From contig NZ_BMJQ01000007.1 of NCBI RefSeq assembly GCF_014643535.1, positions 248,001-312,000 on the forward strand: a stretch of 64,000 nt of DNA, written 5' to 3'. The translations under genes were made by a program, and so were the position numbers. The notes below the pieces were generated by a model that did not search any database, was not told where the DNA came from, and was given only the letters and a program-made list of their open reading frames with translations. Shown here in pieces: positions 52,653 through 60,906 of the stretch (positions within the stretch are counted from its first letter, which is position 1; each line of letters begins with the position of its first letter). This DNA is from Aliidongia dinghuensis. GTDB lineage: Bacteria > Pseudomonadota > Alphaproteobacteria > ATCC43930 > CGMCC-115725.

Positions 52653-53228
52653 TTAGCGTCGCTTGTACCGAATGCCAGCAAACCCCAGCAGGGCCGTGCC
52701 CAACATCACGATCGTTGCCGGCTCGGGAACGGGGGTGGTGGGATCGCTGCTCGCGGTCAAGGTGCCGACGTCCAGCGGGCCAATGTCGAAGTTGCCGGTG
52801 GAGGACGCGTTCGGCGACGAAGAGGTCGCCATGAACAGCACCTCGCCCGGGAAGTAGAAGTCGCCGCTGTCGTCCGTCGCGGTGGAGAAGGCAAGCGACA
52901 GCAGGTTGCCCCCGGCATCGAGCGTGCCCGACAGCGACAGGAGATCGGCTCGGCTGGTGTACAGGTCGGTATCGGTGACCGGAACACCGGATGGGTTGCC
53001 GTTCAGGGTCAGGGAGAACGAGAAGCTCGTCACGTCGCTCGCCGAGAAACTGGTCAGTCCGTCGGGGATGGCCAGGGTGCCGGTGCCGGAAGCCGACTCC
53101 AGACCGTAATTGGAGGAGCCGATATTTGTGGGCGTACCAACGTAGGACAAATCGATGATTTCCGCTCGCGCGGCACCGCAGAGGCCGGCCGATAGCACAG
53201 CCCCGATGACGAATTTTCTGACAGACAC
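52653..53228 (-). CDS. PEP-CTERM sorting domain protein
   Basis: 191 residues. The signal peptide ends Ala-Arg-Ala. The body is Ser/Thr/Gly-rich and beta-like. The C-terminus reads Pro-Val-Pro-Glu-Pro-Ala-Thr-Ile-Val-Met-Leu-Gly-Thr-Ala-Leu-Leu-Gly-Phe-Ala-Gly, then Arg-Tyr-Lys-Arg-Arg, a perfect PEP-CTERM signal for exosortase processing. It is a surface or matrix protein of unknown function. It interrupts the phage-derived region and may be host DNA between two phage-like blocks. Confidence 0.9.
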   Translation of the reverse strand: MSVRKFVIGAVLSAGLCGAARAEIIDLSYVGTPTNIGSSNYGLESASGTGTLAIPDGLTSFSASDVTSFSFSLTLNGNPSGVPVTDTDLYTSRADLLSLSGTLDAGGNLLSLAFSTATDDSGDFYFPGEVLFMATSSSPNASSTGNFDIGPLDVGTLTASSDPTTPVPEPATIVMLGTALLGFAGIRYKRR

Positions 53229-53522
53229 GTAAATCCCCCCGGATATGTCATGGTGTCCGAAAGGGCGGAAGCACGTTCTGTGCCAAATTTTCGAGGGGCG
53301 GAAATCTGAGAATCTCCTATGTTTTTCAATAAATTAATGCGAGCGCGCCATTTGATTTTTTGCGCATGTGTAAAATTCTCCGACAAACTTCCGGTTGCGT
53401 CGAACTCGCCACGCCATTCGCCCTTCGGAGCGGCGAGGATCACGTCGCCCGTACGGCGGCGCAACATGAGGGCAGTCCGAACGCGTCACTTTCGCCTGTA
53501 GCAGCTGCATCTGGGTCGCCTG

Positions 53523-53632
53523 GAACAAAAAGAGAACTTTTCGCTTGACCGGTTCCGAGTCATCTGCCAGAAAATTCCCATCGTCCGAATTGCGCCCGTC
53601 CGGCTTTGCCGCGGCGGGCGTTTCGTTTCCGG
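53523..53632 (+). promoter_or_regulatory. Late-operon leader module, copy 2
   Basis: GAACAAAAAGAGAAC (53523-53537), CGCTTGACC (53542-53550), CAGAAAATTCCCATCG, then a hairpin from GCCCGTC (53594-53600) to GGCGGGC (53613-53619) with a T-rich tail. It precedes the second portal gene by about 20 bases. About 80% identical to copies 1 and 3 over 95 bases by eye. Confidence 0.75.
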
Positions 53633-53649
53633 CCACTCAAGGAAATCTC

Positions 53650-54504
53650 ATGCCATCCACCGCCTCTTCGGGCGGCGTGGGCCTGCTCGCGCGCGTTGCG
53701 GGCGGGCTGCGCTATGCCGTGACCGGCACCCCGCCCAGTTCCTGGTTCGGCCCGGCGACGCCGCTGACACCCGAGGCACCGGCGTCGGTCGCCGGCCGGC
53801 AGTTCGATTATCCGGTGGGCTTCAACCTCCGCCTCCAGCCGCGCCAGGACGAGGGCGCGAGCTTCGCCGAACTGAGGGGTCTGGCCGACGCCTACGACCT
53901 GGTCCGGCTGGTGATCGAGACGCGCAAGGACCAGGTCGAGGCGCTCGACTGGACCGTGCGGGCCCGCAGCGGCAGCTCGGGCGACCCGCGCGTGGCCGTG
54001 GCGACCGAGCTGCTGCGGTCGCCCGACCGCGAGCATGGCTGGGGCACCTGGCTCCGCCTGCTGCTCGAGGACCTGTTCGTGCTCGACGCGCCGACGCTCT
54101 ATGTCCGGCGCACCGCTTCAGGCGCGCTCTGGGGCCTGGACGTGATCGACGGCGCCACGATCAAGCGGCTGCTCTCGCCTGACGGCCGCACGCCCCGGCC
54201 GCCGGATCCGGCCTACCAGCAGGTCCTCAAGGGCGTGCCGGCGGTCGACTATGCCGCCGACGAGCTCCTCTATGCGCCGCGCAACCCGCGGCCGCATCGG
54301 GTCTACGGCTATTCGCCGGTCGAGCAGATCCTGATGACCGTCAACATCGGGCTCCGGCGCCAGGTGAGCCAGCTGCACTACTTCACCGAGGGCAACACGC
54401 CCGAGGCGCTGATCGGCGTGCCGGAGGCCTGGACGCCGGAGCAGATCCGCGGCATTAGGCAGCAAACTCACCAAGGGAGTTTTGCTCCCCAGTGCTGCGC
54501 CTGA
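53650..54504 (+). pseudogene. Second portal gene, N-terminal half (split)
   Basis: From ATG 53650 the first about 267 residues match the first portal protein with about ten substitutions. At 54,450 (codon Arg of Glu-Gln-Ile-Arg) the sequence enters the 68-bp repeat and the frame ends after 18 foreign residues. The missing C-terminal half lies on the opposite strand at 62,469-61,489. A stable N-terminal fragment is unlikely to form a portal ring. Confidence 0.88.
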
Positions 54505-54516
54505 TGCCTTAGGGGA
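54449..54516. repeat. 68-bp repeat, left copy
   Basis: The 68 bases are identical to 62463-62530 and in the same orientation. They can fold: GGCATTAGGC near the left end pairs with GCCTGATGCC near the right end, and AGCAAACTC pairs with GAGTTTTGCT with one bulge. The left copy joins the broken portal gene to the IS1595-family element. Confidence 0.95.
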
Positions 54517-54575
54517 GCCTAAGGCATGAACATCAGAAGTTGCGGATTCGCCTCGATCGCGGCATCGTCGCGAGT

Positions 54576-55382
54576 ATGGACCTTTTCGGCGTCTTCGCTG
54601 GGATCGCGGCACTTTTTACGGCGCCCATCTATGGTTGGGCGTTTCTCATGATCAATCCGCCGCATGACGATTTTAGACGCGCACGGGTTTGTTTCTGGGT
54701 AAGTGCAGGCGCATGGTGGATAATTTGGGCGGCATGGGGAAGCATGGCGGAACTATCGTTCACAGCTAGAACGGTAATTGTTTCCGTTCTAGCCATTCTT
54801 GGTTCACTAGCGCTAATGGAAGCGCTCAGAGTTGTTGAACAACGGGAAGCCGCCGCTCAACCAGGAAACCCCGCGCCGATCAGTGCGCCCATCCCCACAA
54901 AGATTGCGTCCGATCCAATAGGCGTTTCTCGTGCGCCCGAGCCAGAGAAGCCGCAATACATTAAAGACATAGAACGCAAACAATATCTGGAGAATCAGTT
55001 CCCGTTCTTCAAAGATGCAAAAGAGAAATTTTTGGCGCTTTCTGCTCAGTCTGCGCTCGTAAAAGGCGGACTTGCCGATAAATATCTATGGGTTCGCGCG
55101 GAATCCAACAGATTGCAGAAGGCAACCGAGATAAATAACATATTAAAATCTTGTTTTAGCGAAGAAATTGATTTCGATGACTACTCACCATTTGATAAAG
55201 ACAGGCCATTGCCCGACGATGATAAAATACCAGATGTGGCAATGCGATACGATTATCATCTCGCACATTACAGAACGGAATCTGCCCAGATAAAACTGGA
55301 TAGATATGAGGCAAGATTTATCAGTGAAATCAATATTTTATCTATAGATATCGGAAACAGAGCTAGGCCCAATGCTAATTAA
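54576..55382 (+). CDS. Transposon passenger membrane protein
   Basis: 268 residues from ATG 54576. There are three hydrophobic segments in the first 90 residues (Leu-Phe-Gly-Val-Phe-Ala-Gly-Ile-Ala-Ala-Leu-Phe, Trp-Trp-Ile-Ile-Trp-Ala-Ala-Trp, Val-Ile-Val-Ser-Val-Leu-Ala-Ile-Leu), a Pro-rich linker and a soluble acidic C-terminal domain rich in Lys, Glu, Asp and Tyr. I recognise no family. GC content is well below the neighbouring phage genes. Within an IS1595-type element it is cargo with unknown benefit. Confidence 0.65.
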   Translation: MDLFGVFAGIAALFTAPIYGWAFLMINPPHDDFRRARVCFWVSAGAWWIIWAAWGSMAELSFTARTVIVSVLAILGSLALMEALRVVEQREAAAQPGNPAPISAPIPTKIASDPIGVSRAPEPEKPQYIKDIERKQYLENQFPFFKDAKEKFLALSAQSALVKGGLADKYLWVRAESNRLQKATEINNILKSCFSEEIDFDDYSPFDKDRPLPDDDKIPDVAMRYDYHLAHYRTESAQIKLDRYEARFISEINILSIDIGNRARPNAN

Positions 55383-55599
55383 TATTTAGTGTTTTTGCAT
55401 CTAACGCGGACAGGCATTGAAGCAAGAACACGGCCGTGAACTTGCCGCGGGCCACCTTATTTCGAAGGTTGGCATTCGTTTCGTGCACGCCGATAGCTGC
55501 TAGCTTTTCCTGCAACTGATCATACGTAATTCCGCGCCGCGTCATCTCGGCCCGCAAGATCCGCTTGACCTCGTCCGCCCATTCATCCTCGGTTTTCAT
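55375..55599 (-). CDS. DUF6471-like small protein
   Basis: 74 residues. Leu-Arg-Ala-Glu-Met-Thr-Arg-Arg-Gly-Ile-Thr-Tyr-Asp-Gln-Leu and Asn-Leu-Arg-Asn-Lys-Val-Ala-Arg-Gly-Lys-Phe-Thr-Ala-Val-Phe-Leu-Leu-Gln-Cys fit the DUF6471 helix-turn-helix pattern, from memory. It is convergent with the passenger gene (8-base overlap) and divergent from the transposase, so it could regulate the element. Confidence 0.7.
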   Translation of the reverse strand: MKTEDEWADEVKRILRAEMTRRGITYDQLQEKLAAIGVHETNANLRNKVARGKFTAVFLLQCLSALDAKTLNIN

Positions 55600-55715
55600 C
55601 GTGTGCCGTCCCTAAAGCATCTTTTGTCATCATAGGCGTTACAAACGCCATTGACAACGATGCACTCTGCCATCATATTCAGTGCATATGTAACGCACAT
55701 GATGGCAAACCCGAC

Positions 55716-56693
55716 GTGGCCCAGCATTTCCTCCTCTCCAGCGCTGCAAGGACACTCTCGTTAGTGTCCGTTGCGCGCATGTCGGAGGAAGAGGCGCGGG
55801 CTACCTTCCAGGCGATCCGCTGGGCCGATAACAACGGCAAGCCCTACTGCCCGCGCTGCGGCTGCGCGGATGCCTATCACCTGGCCGCGCGCCAGGTCTG
55901 GAAGTGCAAGGGCTGCGCTCATCAGTACAGCGTGACGAGCGGATCGATCTTCTCAAGCCGCAAGCTGCCGGTGCGGGATATCCTGCTCGCCATCGCGATC
56001 TTCGTGAACGGCGCCAAGGGCCATAGCGCCCTCCAGCTCAGCCGCGACCTGGACGTCCAGTACAAGACGGCCTTCGTCCTGGCCCACAAAATCCGCCAGG
56101 CACTGGCCGACGAAGACCTGCGCGACATGGTTGGCGGCGAAGATGCCCATGTCGAAATCGATGGCGCCTTCTTCGGCGGCTACATCAAGCCCAGCAACTA
56201 CAAGGAAAACCGCCGCGATCGTCGCTTGGCCCGGAACCAGAACGGCAAACGCCGCTGCGTCGTGATCATGCGCGAGCGCAAGGGCCGAACCCTGCCGTTC
56301 GTGTTCAAATCCGAGGATGCCGGCCTCGCCGCGATCCGCCAGCACGTCGCGCCCGGCTCGATCGTCCATGCCGACGAAGCCTCGCATTGGGATGTCCTGG
56401 AAGCCCGCTTCCTGACGAAGCGCATCAACCATTCCCAAGCCTACAGCGATGACGGCGCCTGCACGAACCAAGCGGAGTCGTTCTTCTCCCGTCTGCGCCG
56501 GGCCGAGATCGGCATCCATCACCATGTTGCCGGTCCCTACCTCGCGGCCTACGCCAACGAGATGGCTTGGCGGGAAGACAACCGCCGCCTCAGCAATGGC
56601 GAGCAATACCTGATCGCAACCAACGCTGCCCTCGTGCATCCCAAGAGCGCGATCTGGGCCGGCTACTGGCAGCGCCACAAGGAGGCTGCATGA
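55716..56693 (+). CDS. IS1595-family (ISXO2-like) transposase
   Basis: 325 residues from GTG 55716; the opening Met-Ala-Gln-His-Phe-Leu-Leu-Ser is typical. A zinc ribbon has Cys-Pro-Arg-Cys-Gly and Cys-Lys-Gly-Cys. The catalytic part shows the first Asp in Val-Glu-Ile-Asp-Gly-Ala-Phe-Phe-Gly-Gly, the second in His-Ala-Asp-Glu-Ala, and the Asn-Gln-Ala-Glu-Ser-Phe-Phe-Ser-Arg-Leu helix with the last acidic residue. It appears full length and intact, so the element may be mobile. Confidence 0.93.
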   Translation: MAQHFLLSSAARTLSLVSVARMSEEEARATFQAIRWADNNGKPYCPRCGCADAYHLAARQVWKCKGCAHQYSVTSGSIFSSRKLPVRDILLAIAIFVNGAKGHSALQLSRDLDVQYKTAFVLAHKIRQALADEDLRDMVGGEDAHVEIDGAFFGGYIKPSNYKENRRDRRLARNQNGKRRCVVIMRERKGRTLPFVFKSEDAGLAAIRQHVAPGSIVHADEASHWDVLEARFLTKRINHSQAYSDDGACTNQAESFFSRLRRAEIGIHHHVAGPYLAAYANEMAWREDNRRLSNGEQYLIATNAALVHPKSAIWAGYWQRHKEAA

Positions 56694-57130
56694 AGCGGAG
56701 CACGTACCTGTTGACCGGCCTCATCCGCTTGCACGCCGAGCTGGGCCGTGAACTTGGCTACAAGGAGGAGGAAGCACAAAAGGTCCGCGAGAACATGCGG
56801 CTCGTGGAATCGGTCATCAAGCTGGTCGAGCCGGATTACGACACGCGGCAGATCGTCTATCTGCGGCGGCATCAATCGAACAAGGTCGTGCGGAAGCGGG
56901 CGCACCTGTCACGACATGCGTTGGCCGTCCTGCGGGAAGCAACGCGCCCGCTGATGGTCGCCGAGATTGCCGACGTGATGATTGCGGAGCGAGGCCTAAC
57001 CGATATCAGCGTCGAGGATCGCGACCGCATCCGGAACTCGGTCTATTGCTGGCTACGAGATAACGATGGGAAGCTTGTCACCAAGCACGGCCGCTATCCG
57101 TCGCGATGGGAGTTGGCCACCCATTCCTAG
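56690..57130 (+). CDS. Transposon-encoded hypothetical DNA-binding-like protein
   Basis: 146 residues. ATG overlaps the transposase stop (ATGA), so it is translationally coupled. The N-terminal half is a coiled helix with a conserved-looking Arg-His-Gln-Ser-Asn-Lys-Val. The C-terminal half, with Pro-Leu-Met-Val-Ala-Glu-Ile-Ala-Asp-Val-Met-Ile and Val-Tyr-Cys-Trp-Leu-Arg-Asp-Asn-Asp, looks like a winged helix. Similar genes follow some IS1595-group transposases, from memory. A role in transposition or its control is inferred. Confidence 0.7.
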   Translation: MKRSTYLLTGLIRLHAELGRELGYKEEEAQKVRENMRLVESVIKLVEPDYDTRQIVYLRRHQSNKVVRKRAHLSRHALAVLREATRPLMVAEIADVMIAERGLTDISVEDRDRIRNSVYCWLRDNDGKLVTKHGRYPSRWELATHS

Positions 57131-57165
57131 ACCGCACGCCATGGTTGAGGCATGCTTGCCGCGCC

Positions 57166-57990
57166 ATGCGAATATTCCTAGCCATCTGCCTCTTGCACCT
57201 TCTTGCGACCCCTGCTCAGGCGCAAGCGGAGCCGTCATTGACCGACAAGCCAATAGATCGGTCCATCGAACAAGCCACAGAGGATTCCGCACCCAATAAG
57301 ATACAGGCCGAGTCCGGCGCTGATAATGCCAATTCCTTTCAGGCGCCCACTCTCGTAAAAATTCTCCCACCCGAGAAGACAAAGGAAGAAAGAGACTGGG
57401 AGGCTAAAAAGGAGGAAGCCGACGCCAAATTCGAACGCTGGACCAAGAGAATCGCGATCGTAACTATCGCTATTGGTATCCTTCAGCTCATAGTCTACAC
57501 CTATCAAGGTTATTGGCTGCGCAGAACCGTTAGAACGATGGACGACACTGCTACCCGGCAATTGAGGGCCTACGTCGACATCAATAGCGGACAAATACTG
57601 CATCCGCTCGACAATACTAAGAGACGGCTTGCTGTCGAAGTTAAGAATTTCGGCCAAACGCCCGCTTACCACTTCCAGGTAGAAATGTCGTGGGTGGTGA
57701 GGGAGTTCCCTCTTACATCCGACCTTGACAAAGCAATTTCTGCGGAGAACAGAAGCATAGAAACGCTTGGGCCGGGCAGGACATCGTTTATTTTCCTGCC
57801 TATAATCTATAATACGACCGTCGAAGGCGAAATTAATGCCAGAAGGTCTGCAATATATATTCGGGGTTTCATCACTTACAAAGACGCTTTCGGTAATGAT
57901 CGTGAATCCAGTTTTAGATTTACGTGTAGTGGCGATGCCCTGGCCACCGGCACTCTCGGCGCCGATCAACAGGGAAACCATTCCACATAG
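57166..57990 (+). CDS. Transposon passenger membrane protein, exported start
   Basis: 274 residues from ATG 57166. The signal peptide ends Ala-Gln-Ala. A charged linker follows, then one membrane helix (Ile-Ala-Ile-Val-Thr-Ile-Ala-Ile-Gly-Ile-Leu) near residue 105 and a C-terminal beta-rich soluble part (Val-Glu-Val-Lys-Asn-Phe-Gly-Gln-Thr-Pro-Ala-Tyr). The last pattern is common in small membrane proteins on mobile DNA. I do not recognise a named function. Confidence 0.65.
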   Translation: MRIFLAICLLHLLATPAQAQAEPSLTDKPIDRSIEQATEDSAPNKIQAESGADNANSFQAPTLVKILPPEKTKEERDWEAKKEEADAKFERWTKRIAIVTIAIGILQLIVYTYQGYWLRRTVRTMDDTATRQLRAYVDINSGQILHPLDNTKRRLAVEVKNFGQTPAYHFQVEMSWVVREFPLTSDLDKAISAENRSIETLGPGRTSFIFLPIIYNTTVEGEINARRSAIYIRGFITYKDAFGNDRESSFRFTCSGDALATGTLGADQQGNHST

Positions 57991-58028
57991 CGCTGCTGCA
58001 TGCGCGAATCTCATGCCTTAGGCTCTCC

Positions 58029-58222
58029 CGAACCCAGGCATCCAGCATGTCGAGCCGCGCCTCGGTGCGCCCGAACCACAGGCCGGCAACCAGGATCTGC
58101 AGGGACAGGCTGACGACGGCTGCGACGGGGATCCGCCTGTCGAGCAGCCAGCCGCGCACCGATGCGGCAGCGGCGCGCGGCTGGGCGTCAGCCTCAGGGA
58201 TCGCAGGATCGTAGGGGGACAT
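58029..58222 (-). pseudogene. Phage accessory membrane protein, 5' part (split)
   Basis: From ATG 58222 the minus strand encodes a short soluble start, one membrane helix (Ile-Pro-Val-Ala-Ala-Val-Val-Ser-Leu-Ser-Leu-Gln-Ile) and Glu-Ala-Arg-Leu-Asp-Met-Leu-Asp-Ala-Trp-Val-Arg, where the transposon end interrupts. The in-frame remainder is at 62,531-62,631. Such single-helix, coiled-coil proteins stand between capsid and lysis genes in related prophages. Confidence 0.65.
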
Positions 58223-58236
58223 CGGCGATACTCCGG

Positions 58237-58277
58237 AAAAATAAAAAGGAGCACGCGGCCTTCGCGGGCCGGGCTCC
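58237..58277 (-). terminator. Intrinsic terminator before accessory gene
   Basis: Minus-strand GGAGC ... GCTCC (58277 to 58248) with inner GC pairs is followed by TTTTTATTTTT. It lies between the capsid gene and the accessory membrane gene. Confidence 0.75.
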
Positions 58278-58340
58278 TCGGGCGGTACTCGGGATTGGGG
58301 CTAACCGGCCGGGAAGGCCGGCGTTTCGCGGCGGTGGCGC

Positions 58341-59381
58341 TCAGCCGTTCTTGACGTTGACGAGCGGGCGTCCGTCGGCGCCCATCTTCTCGATCGTCCC
58401 GAAACTATCGATGTACTGGCCAAGCGTGAGGTCGGCCCTGGCGACGGCCGTCGCCGTGATCGTGCCGTCAGCCGCGGCGCTTGGTACGAGATACTTGCCG
58501 ATGTCGGCTGCCGTGAGGCTGCCAACAGAGACAGGCACCAGACCGCAGAGCGCGATGCGGAACCACTTTCCTTCCTCGGTCGCGAGCGCGGATGCGAAGG
58601 CCGTATTATAGGCCGCAAGCGCCGCCTCATATGCCGCATAGGCTTCAGTCTCGGCCGCGGTCGCATCCGGGCCAGGCACCTCGACCACGGCCGGCGGCGT
58701 CAGGTTATAGGCGGCGTCGATCGCGTCTTTCGCGCCCCAGGCATCGCCGCCGACATAGCTCGGATTGGTCGAGCCCGGCAGCACGCGGCCGACGACGTTC
58801 GCGAACTCGTTGGTCAACAGGCCATTCGCGTCGTAGCCGACGAGCGCACCCGCGAGGTTGCGCGGCATGAGCGTGTCGAGCAGCACCGGCAGCGACTTGA
58901 TCCGGACCTGGGCCTCGACGCGGCCAACCTGGTCGACGGTCGAGATCCGGCCGGCGAACAGCGGCACGACGCCGACCGGCGGCAGGTTCCACGCCGTGTA
59001 GAAGGCGCGGCTGCGGCGCAAGTAGCAGCCATCGAGCACGCCGGTCCTGAGCGCCTGGCCGAACGGCACGCCCGCGACCGTATCGTCCGGGCCATAGGCG
59101 ATCGTGATCGTCTGCTCGTCGACGTCGAGCCCGACCGCGATCTTGTAGCGCATGCCATCGAACCGGACCCGGTCCGCCCGGTAGGCCGGCACGCGCGGGA
59201 TCATGTTGCGCAAGGGCGTGATGACCGGCACCAGCGACTTCGCCGGCTTCTCGAGATCGTACCAGGTGATGCCCGAAACCGGGCTCGCGGACTGGGTGAA
59301 GCTCTTGGCGAGTGCCCCGAACGGCATCGGTGCCGCCAGTGCCTCGCGGGTCAGGCTCAAGGTATCGTCGGTCGTCGTCAT
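58341..59381 (-). CDS. Putative phage major capsid protein
   Basis: 346 residues from ATG 59381 (GAAGGA upstream). Ser-Gly-Ile-Thr-Trp-Tyr-Asp-Leu-Glu-Lys-Pro-Ala-Lys-Ser, then Pro-Val-Ile-Thr-Pro-Leu-Arg-Asn-Met-Ile-Pro-Arg-Val near the N-terminus is a pattern found in capsid proteins of HK97-like phages, from memory. The middle is beta-rich, and the C-terminus ends Gly-Ala-Asp-Gly-Arg-Pro-Leu-Val-Asn-Val. It follows the protease gene, which supports the capsid call. It is within the inverted block. Confidence 0.72.
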   Translation of the reverse strand: MTTTDDTLSLTREALAAPMPFGALAKSFTQSASPVSGITWYDLEKPAKSLVPVITPLRNMIPRVPAYRADRVRFDGMRYKIAVGLDVDEQTITIAYGPDDTVAGVPFGQALRTGVLDGCYLRRSRAFYTAWNLPPVGVVPLFAGRISTVDQVGRVEAQVRIKSLPVLLDTLMPRNLAGALVGYDANGLLTNEFANVVGRVLPGSTNPSYVGGDAWGAKDAIDAAYNLTPPAVVEVPGPDATAAETEAYAAYEAALAAYNTAFASALATEEGKWFRIALCGLVPVSVGSLTAADIGKYLVPSAAADGTITATAVARADLTLGQYIDSFGTIEKMGADGRPLVNVKNG

Positions 59382-59405
59382 GGGGGATCCTTCGGGCGAG
59401 TGGGC

Positions 59406-59434
59406 AATAAAAAAACCCGGCACGCGGGCCGGGT
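59406..59434 (-). terminator. Intrinsic terminator before capsid gene
   Basis: On the minus strand ACCCGGC (59434-59428) and GCCGGGT (59421-59415) form a stem followed by seven T. It lies between the protease stop and the capsid start, so read-through or anti-termination is needed if both are one operon. Confidence 0.85.
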
Positions 59435-59478
59435 CGAACGAACGGGACTGAGGGGTTCGGATCAGAAGATGCGGGCGC

Positions 59479-60267
59479 TTAAAAGATGCGAGGGCGGGCG
59501 AGTGCGGCCTTGATGAGACCGTTCGTGTCGGCGGGCTCGTCCGCCGGATGGCGGCCCTGGTCCTCGTGCTTGGCGATGGCCCGCAAGGCCCCACGCGCCG
59601 GCAGCGGCTGGTCCTCGATCCGGCCGATGCGGGCGGCGAGCCGGGCATAGTCCTGGGTCAGCCGCCCGAGCGAGCGCGCCAGCTTGGCGACCGTGTCGCC
59701 ACCGCCGCCCGAGCCCTCGTCGTCATCCTCGTCATCGCCACCCGCGCAGCCGGGGCAGCTGGCACCGAGCTCGGCCGCGTGATCGTGGATCGCCTGGATA
59801 TGGGCGAGATCGGCCTTGGAATTGCGCCGACCAATCTTCTCGAGCCCGCCCGCCTTGAACATCTCGAACACGGCTTCCGGGTTGGCCGGCCGGTCGACCA
59901 GACTGATCTCGGACAGCTGGCAGCCGGTGATGACATGCTTTTGCATGGGATCGCGCGCCGTCACCTGGCCCGCGACCGAAAAGCCGGAATAGACGCCCTC
60001 CTTGACCTTGGCCCAGGCGTCGTCATCGACGATCTTGGCCGCGAGATAGAGGCCCTTGTCGTCGATCGTGGCCCCCTTGGCCTTGCCGACCGCCGAAGGC
60101 TGGTGCATCTCGCGGATATTGCCGAAGCGCATGAAGCCGGGCAGCGCCGCCTCGATCGCCTCGCGCTTGATGATCTCGCCCTGACTGTCGAGCGCCTCGG
60201 TCGAGGCGTAGCCGTAGACCATGCGCTGCTCCTCGTCGATCTTCTGCAGCGGCGCGTAGATCCTCAT
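59479..60267 (-). CDS. Phage prohead protease-like protein (XkdF type)
   Basis: 262 residues from ATG 60267 (AAGGAG upstream). Met-Val-Tyr-Gly-Tyr-Ala-Ser-Thr-Glu, Gly-Glu-Ile-Ile, Arg-Glu-Met-His-Gln-Pro-Ser-Ala-Val-Gly-Lys and Tyr-Ser-Gly-Phe-Ser-Val-Ala-Gly fit serine proteases of the XkdF/prohead family, with His and Ser in the usual order. A Cys-Pro-Gly-Cys and a run of acidic residues follow in the C-terminal region, which may act as a scaffold. It processes capsid precursors. Leader copy 3 stands directly upstream. Confidence 0.8.
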   Translation of the reverse strand: MRIYAPLQKIDEEQRMVYGYASTEALDSQGEIIKREAIEAALPGFMRFGNIREMHQPSAVGKAKGATIDDKGLYLAAKIVDDDAWAKVKEGVYSGFSVAGQVTARDPMQKHVITGCQLSEISLVDRPANPEAVFEMFKAGGLEKIGRRNSKADLAHIQAIHDHAAELGASCPGCAGGDDEDDDEGSGGGGDTVAKLARSLGRLTQDYARLAARIGRIEDQPLPARGALRAIAKHEDQGRHPADEPADTNGLIKAALARPRIF

Positions 60268-60294
60268 CGGTCTAACTCCTTGGGAATACGGGGA

Positions 60295-60400
60295 AACAAA
60301 AAACCCGCCGCGGCAACTGCCGGGCGGGCACAATTCGAACGATGGGAATTTTCTGGCAGATGTTTCGGAACGCGTCAAGCGAAAAGTTCTTGTTTTGTTC
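60295..60400 (-). promoter_or_regulatory. Late-operon leader module, copy 3
   Basis: On the minus strand: GAACAAAACAAGAAC (60400-60386), CGCTTGACG, CAGAAAATTCCCATCG, then the GCCCGCC / GGCGGG hairpin (60328-60304) and a TTTTTT tail. It precedes the protease gene by about 30 bases. It is the mirror-orientation relative of copies 1 and 2. Confidence 0.75.
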
Positions 60401-60481
60401 TAAAAGAATACCCCGCCCTGCCCTCGGGCGCCCCGTCGCTGTTTTCGTTGGAACGAGCGATGTTGGTGCGTCCGAGGATAG

Positions 60482-60882
60482 TTAAGTTTGGGCTTCCTGG
60501 ATCACCGCATCGACAAACTCCTGCGGCGGCAAGTATCCATGTATGGTGACATAGTGGAATATAAGAACCGGAGCTACGTAGGTAATTCCGCTTTTGGCTT
60601 TGATCCGAATCTCGCCGTACCTCTTGTTCCAGGCAATGAAGCGAGCATCGGCATTCCGCCGGGAGACAATTTCGTTGGCGGAGGCGGACAGAATTCGCAC
60701 CGATGCGAGCCTCGGTAGAGGTTCACCGGAGATGCGACCAAGCGCCGAAGCGCGTCGGTCAGCCGATCGGAGGGGGCGCCGCAAGGAAAAGAATGGGCTG
60801 AGGACAGCCAACCGACGTTGAGCACGTTCGGCTGCAGCTCCGCTCCGCCGTATTCGTAAGGTGTGAGGTCAGGGAAATACAT
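60482..60882 (-). pseudogene. Frameshifted immunity-like protein (DUF7919-like)
   Basis: From ATG 60882 one frame encodes Tyr-Phe-Pro-Asp-Leu-Thr-Pro-Tyr-Glu-Tyr, Leu-Asn-Val-Gly-Trp-Leu and Gly-Ser-His-Arg-Cys-Glu-Phe-Cys. A second frame then carries Gly-Glu-Ile-Arg-Ile-Lys, Tyr-Val-Ala-Pro-Val-Leu-Ile-Phe-His-Tyr and Tyr-Leu-Pro-Pro-Gln-Glu-Phe-Val-Asp-Ala. The two halves join with a one-base shift near 60,630 into a family I recall as DUF7919, common beside toxins. Presumed broken. Confidence 0.6.
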
Positions 60883-60906
60883 CGGCGTATCAAAGAGACA
60901 TCGGGG

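Larger units (their letters stand above)
54512..58028. mobile_element. IS1595-family transposon with passenger genes
   Basis: The ends are GGGGAGCCTAAGGCATGA (54512-54529) and its near-perfect inverse (58011-58028, 17 of 18). Between them lie the IS1595-type transposase, a translationally coupled downstream gene, two membrane-protein genes and a small DUF6471-like gene. No 8-bp target duplication is visible (ATGCCTTA left, CGAACCCA right), consistent with rearranged flanks. At 3.5 kb it is larger than a simple insertion sequence. The inside has lower GC than the phage genes, suggesting separate origin. Confidence 0.75.
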
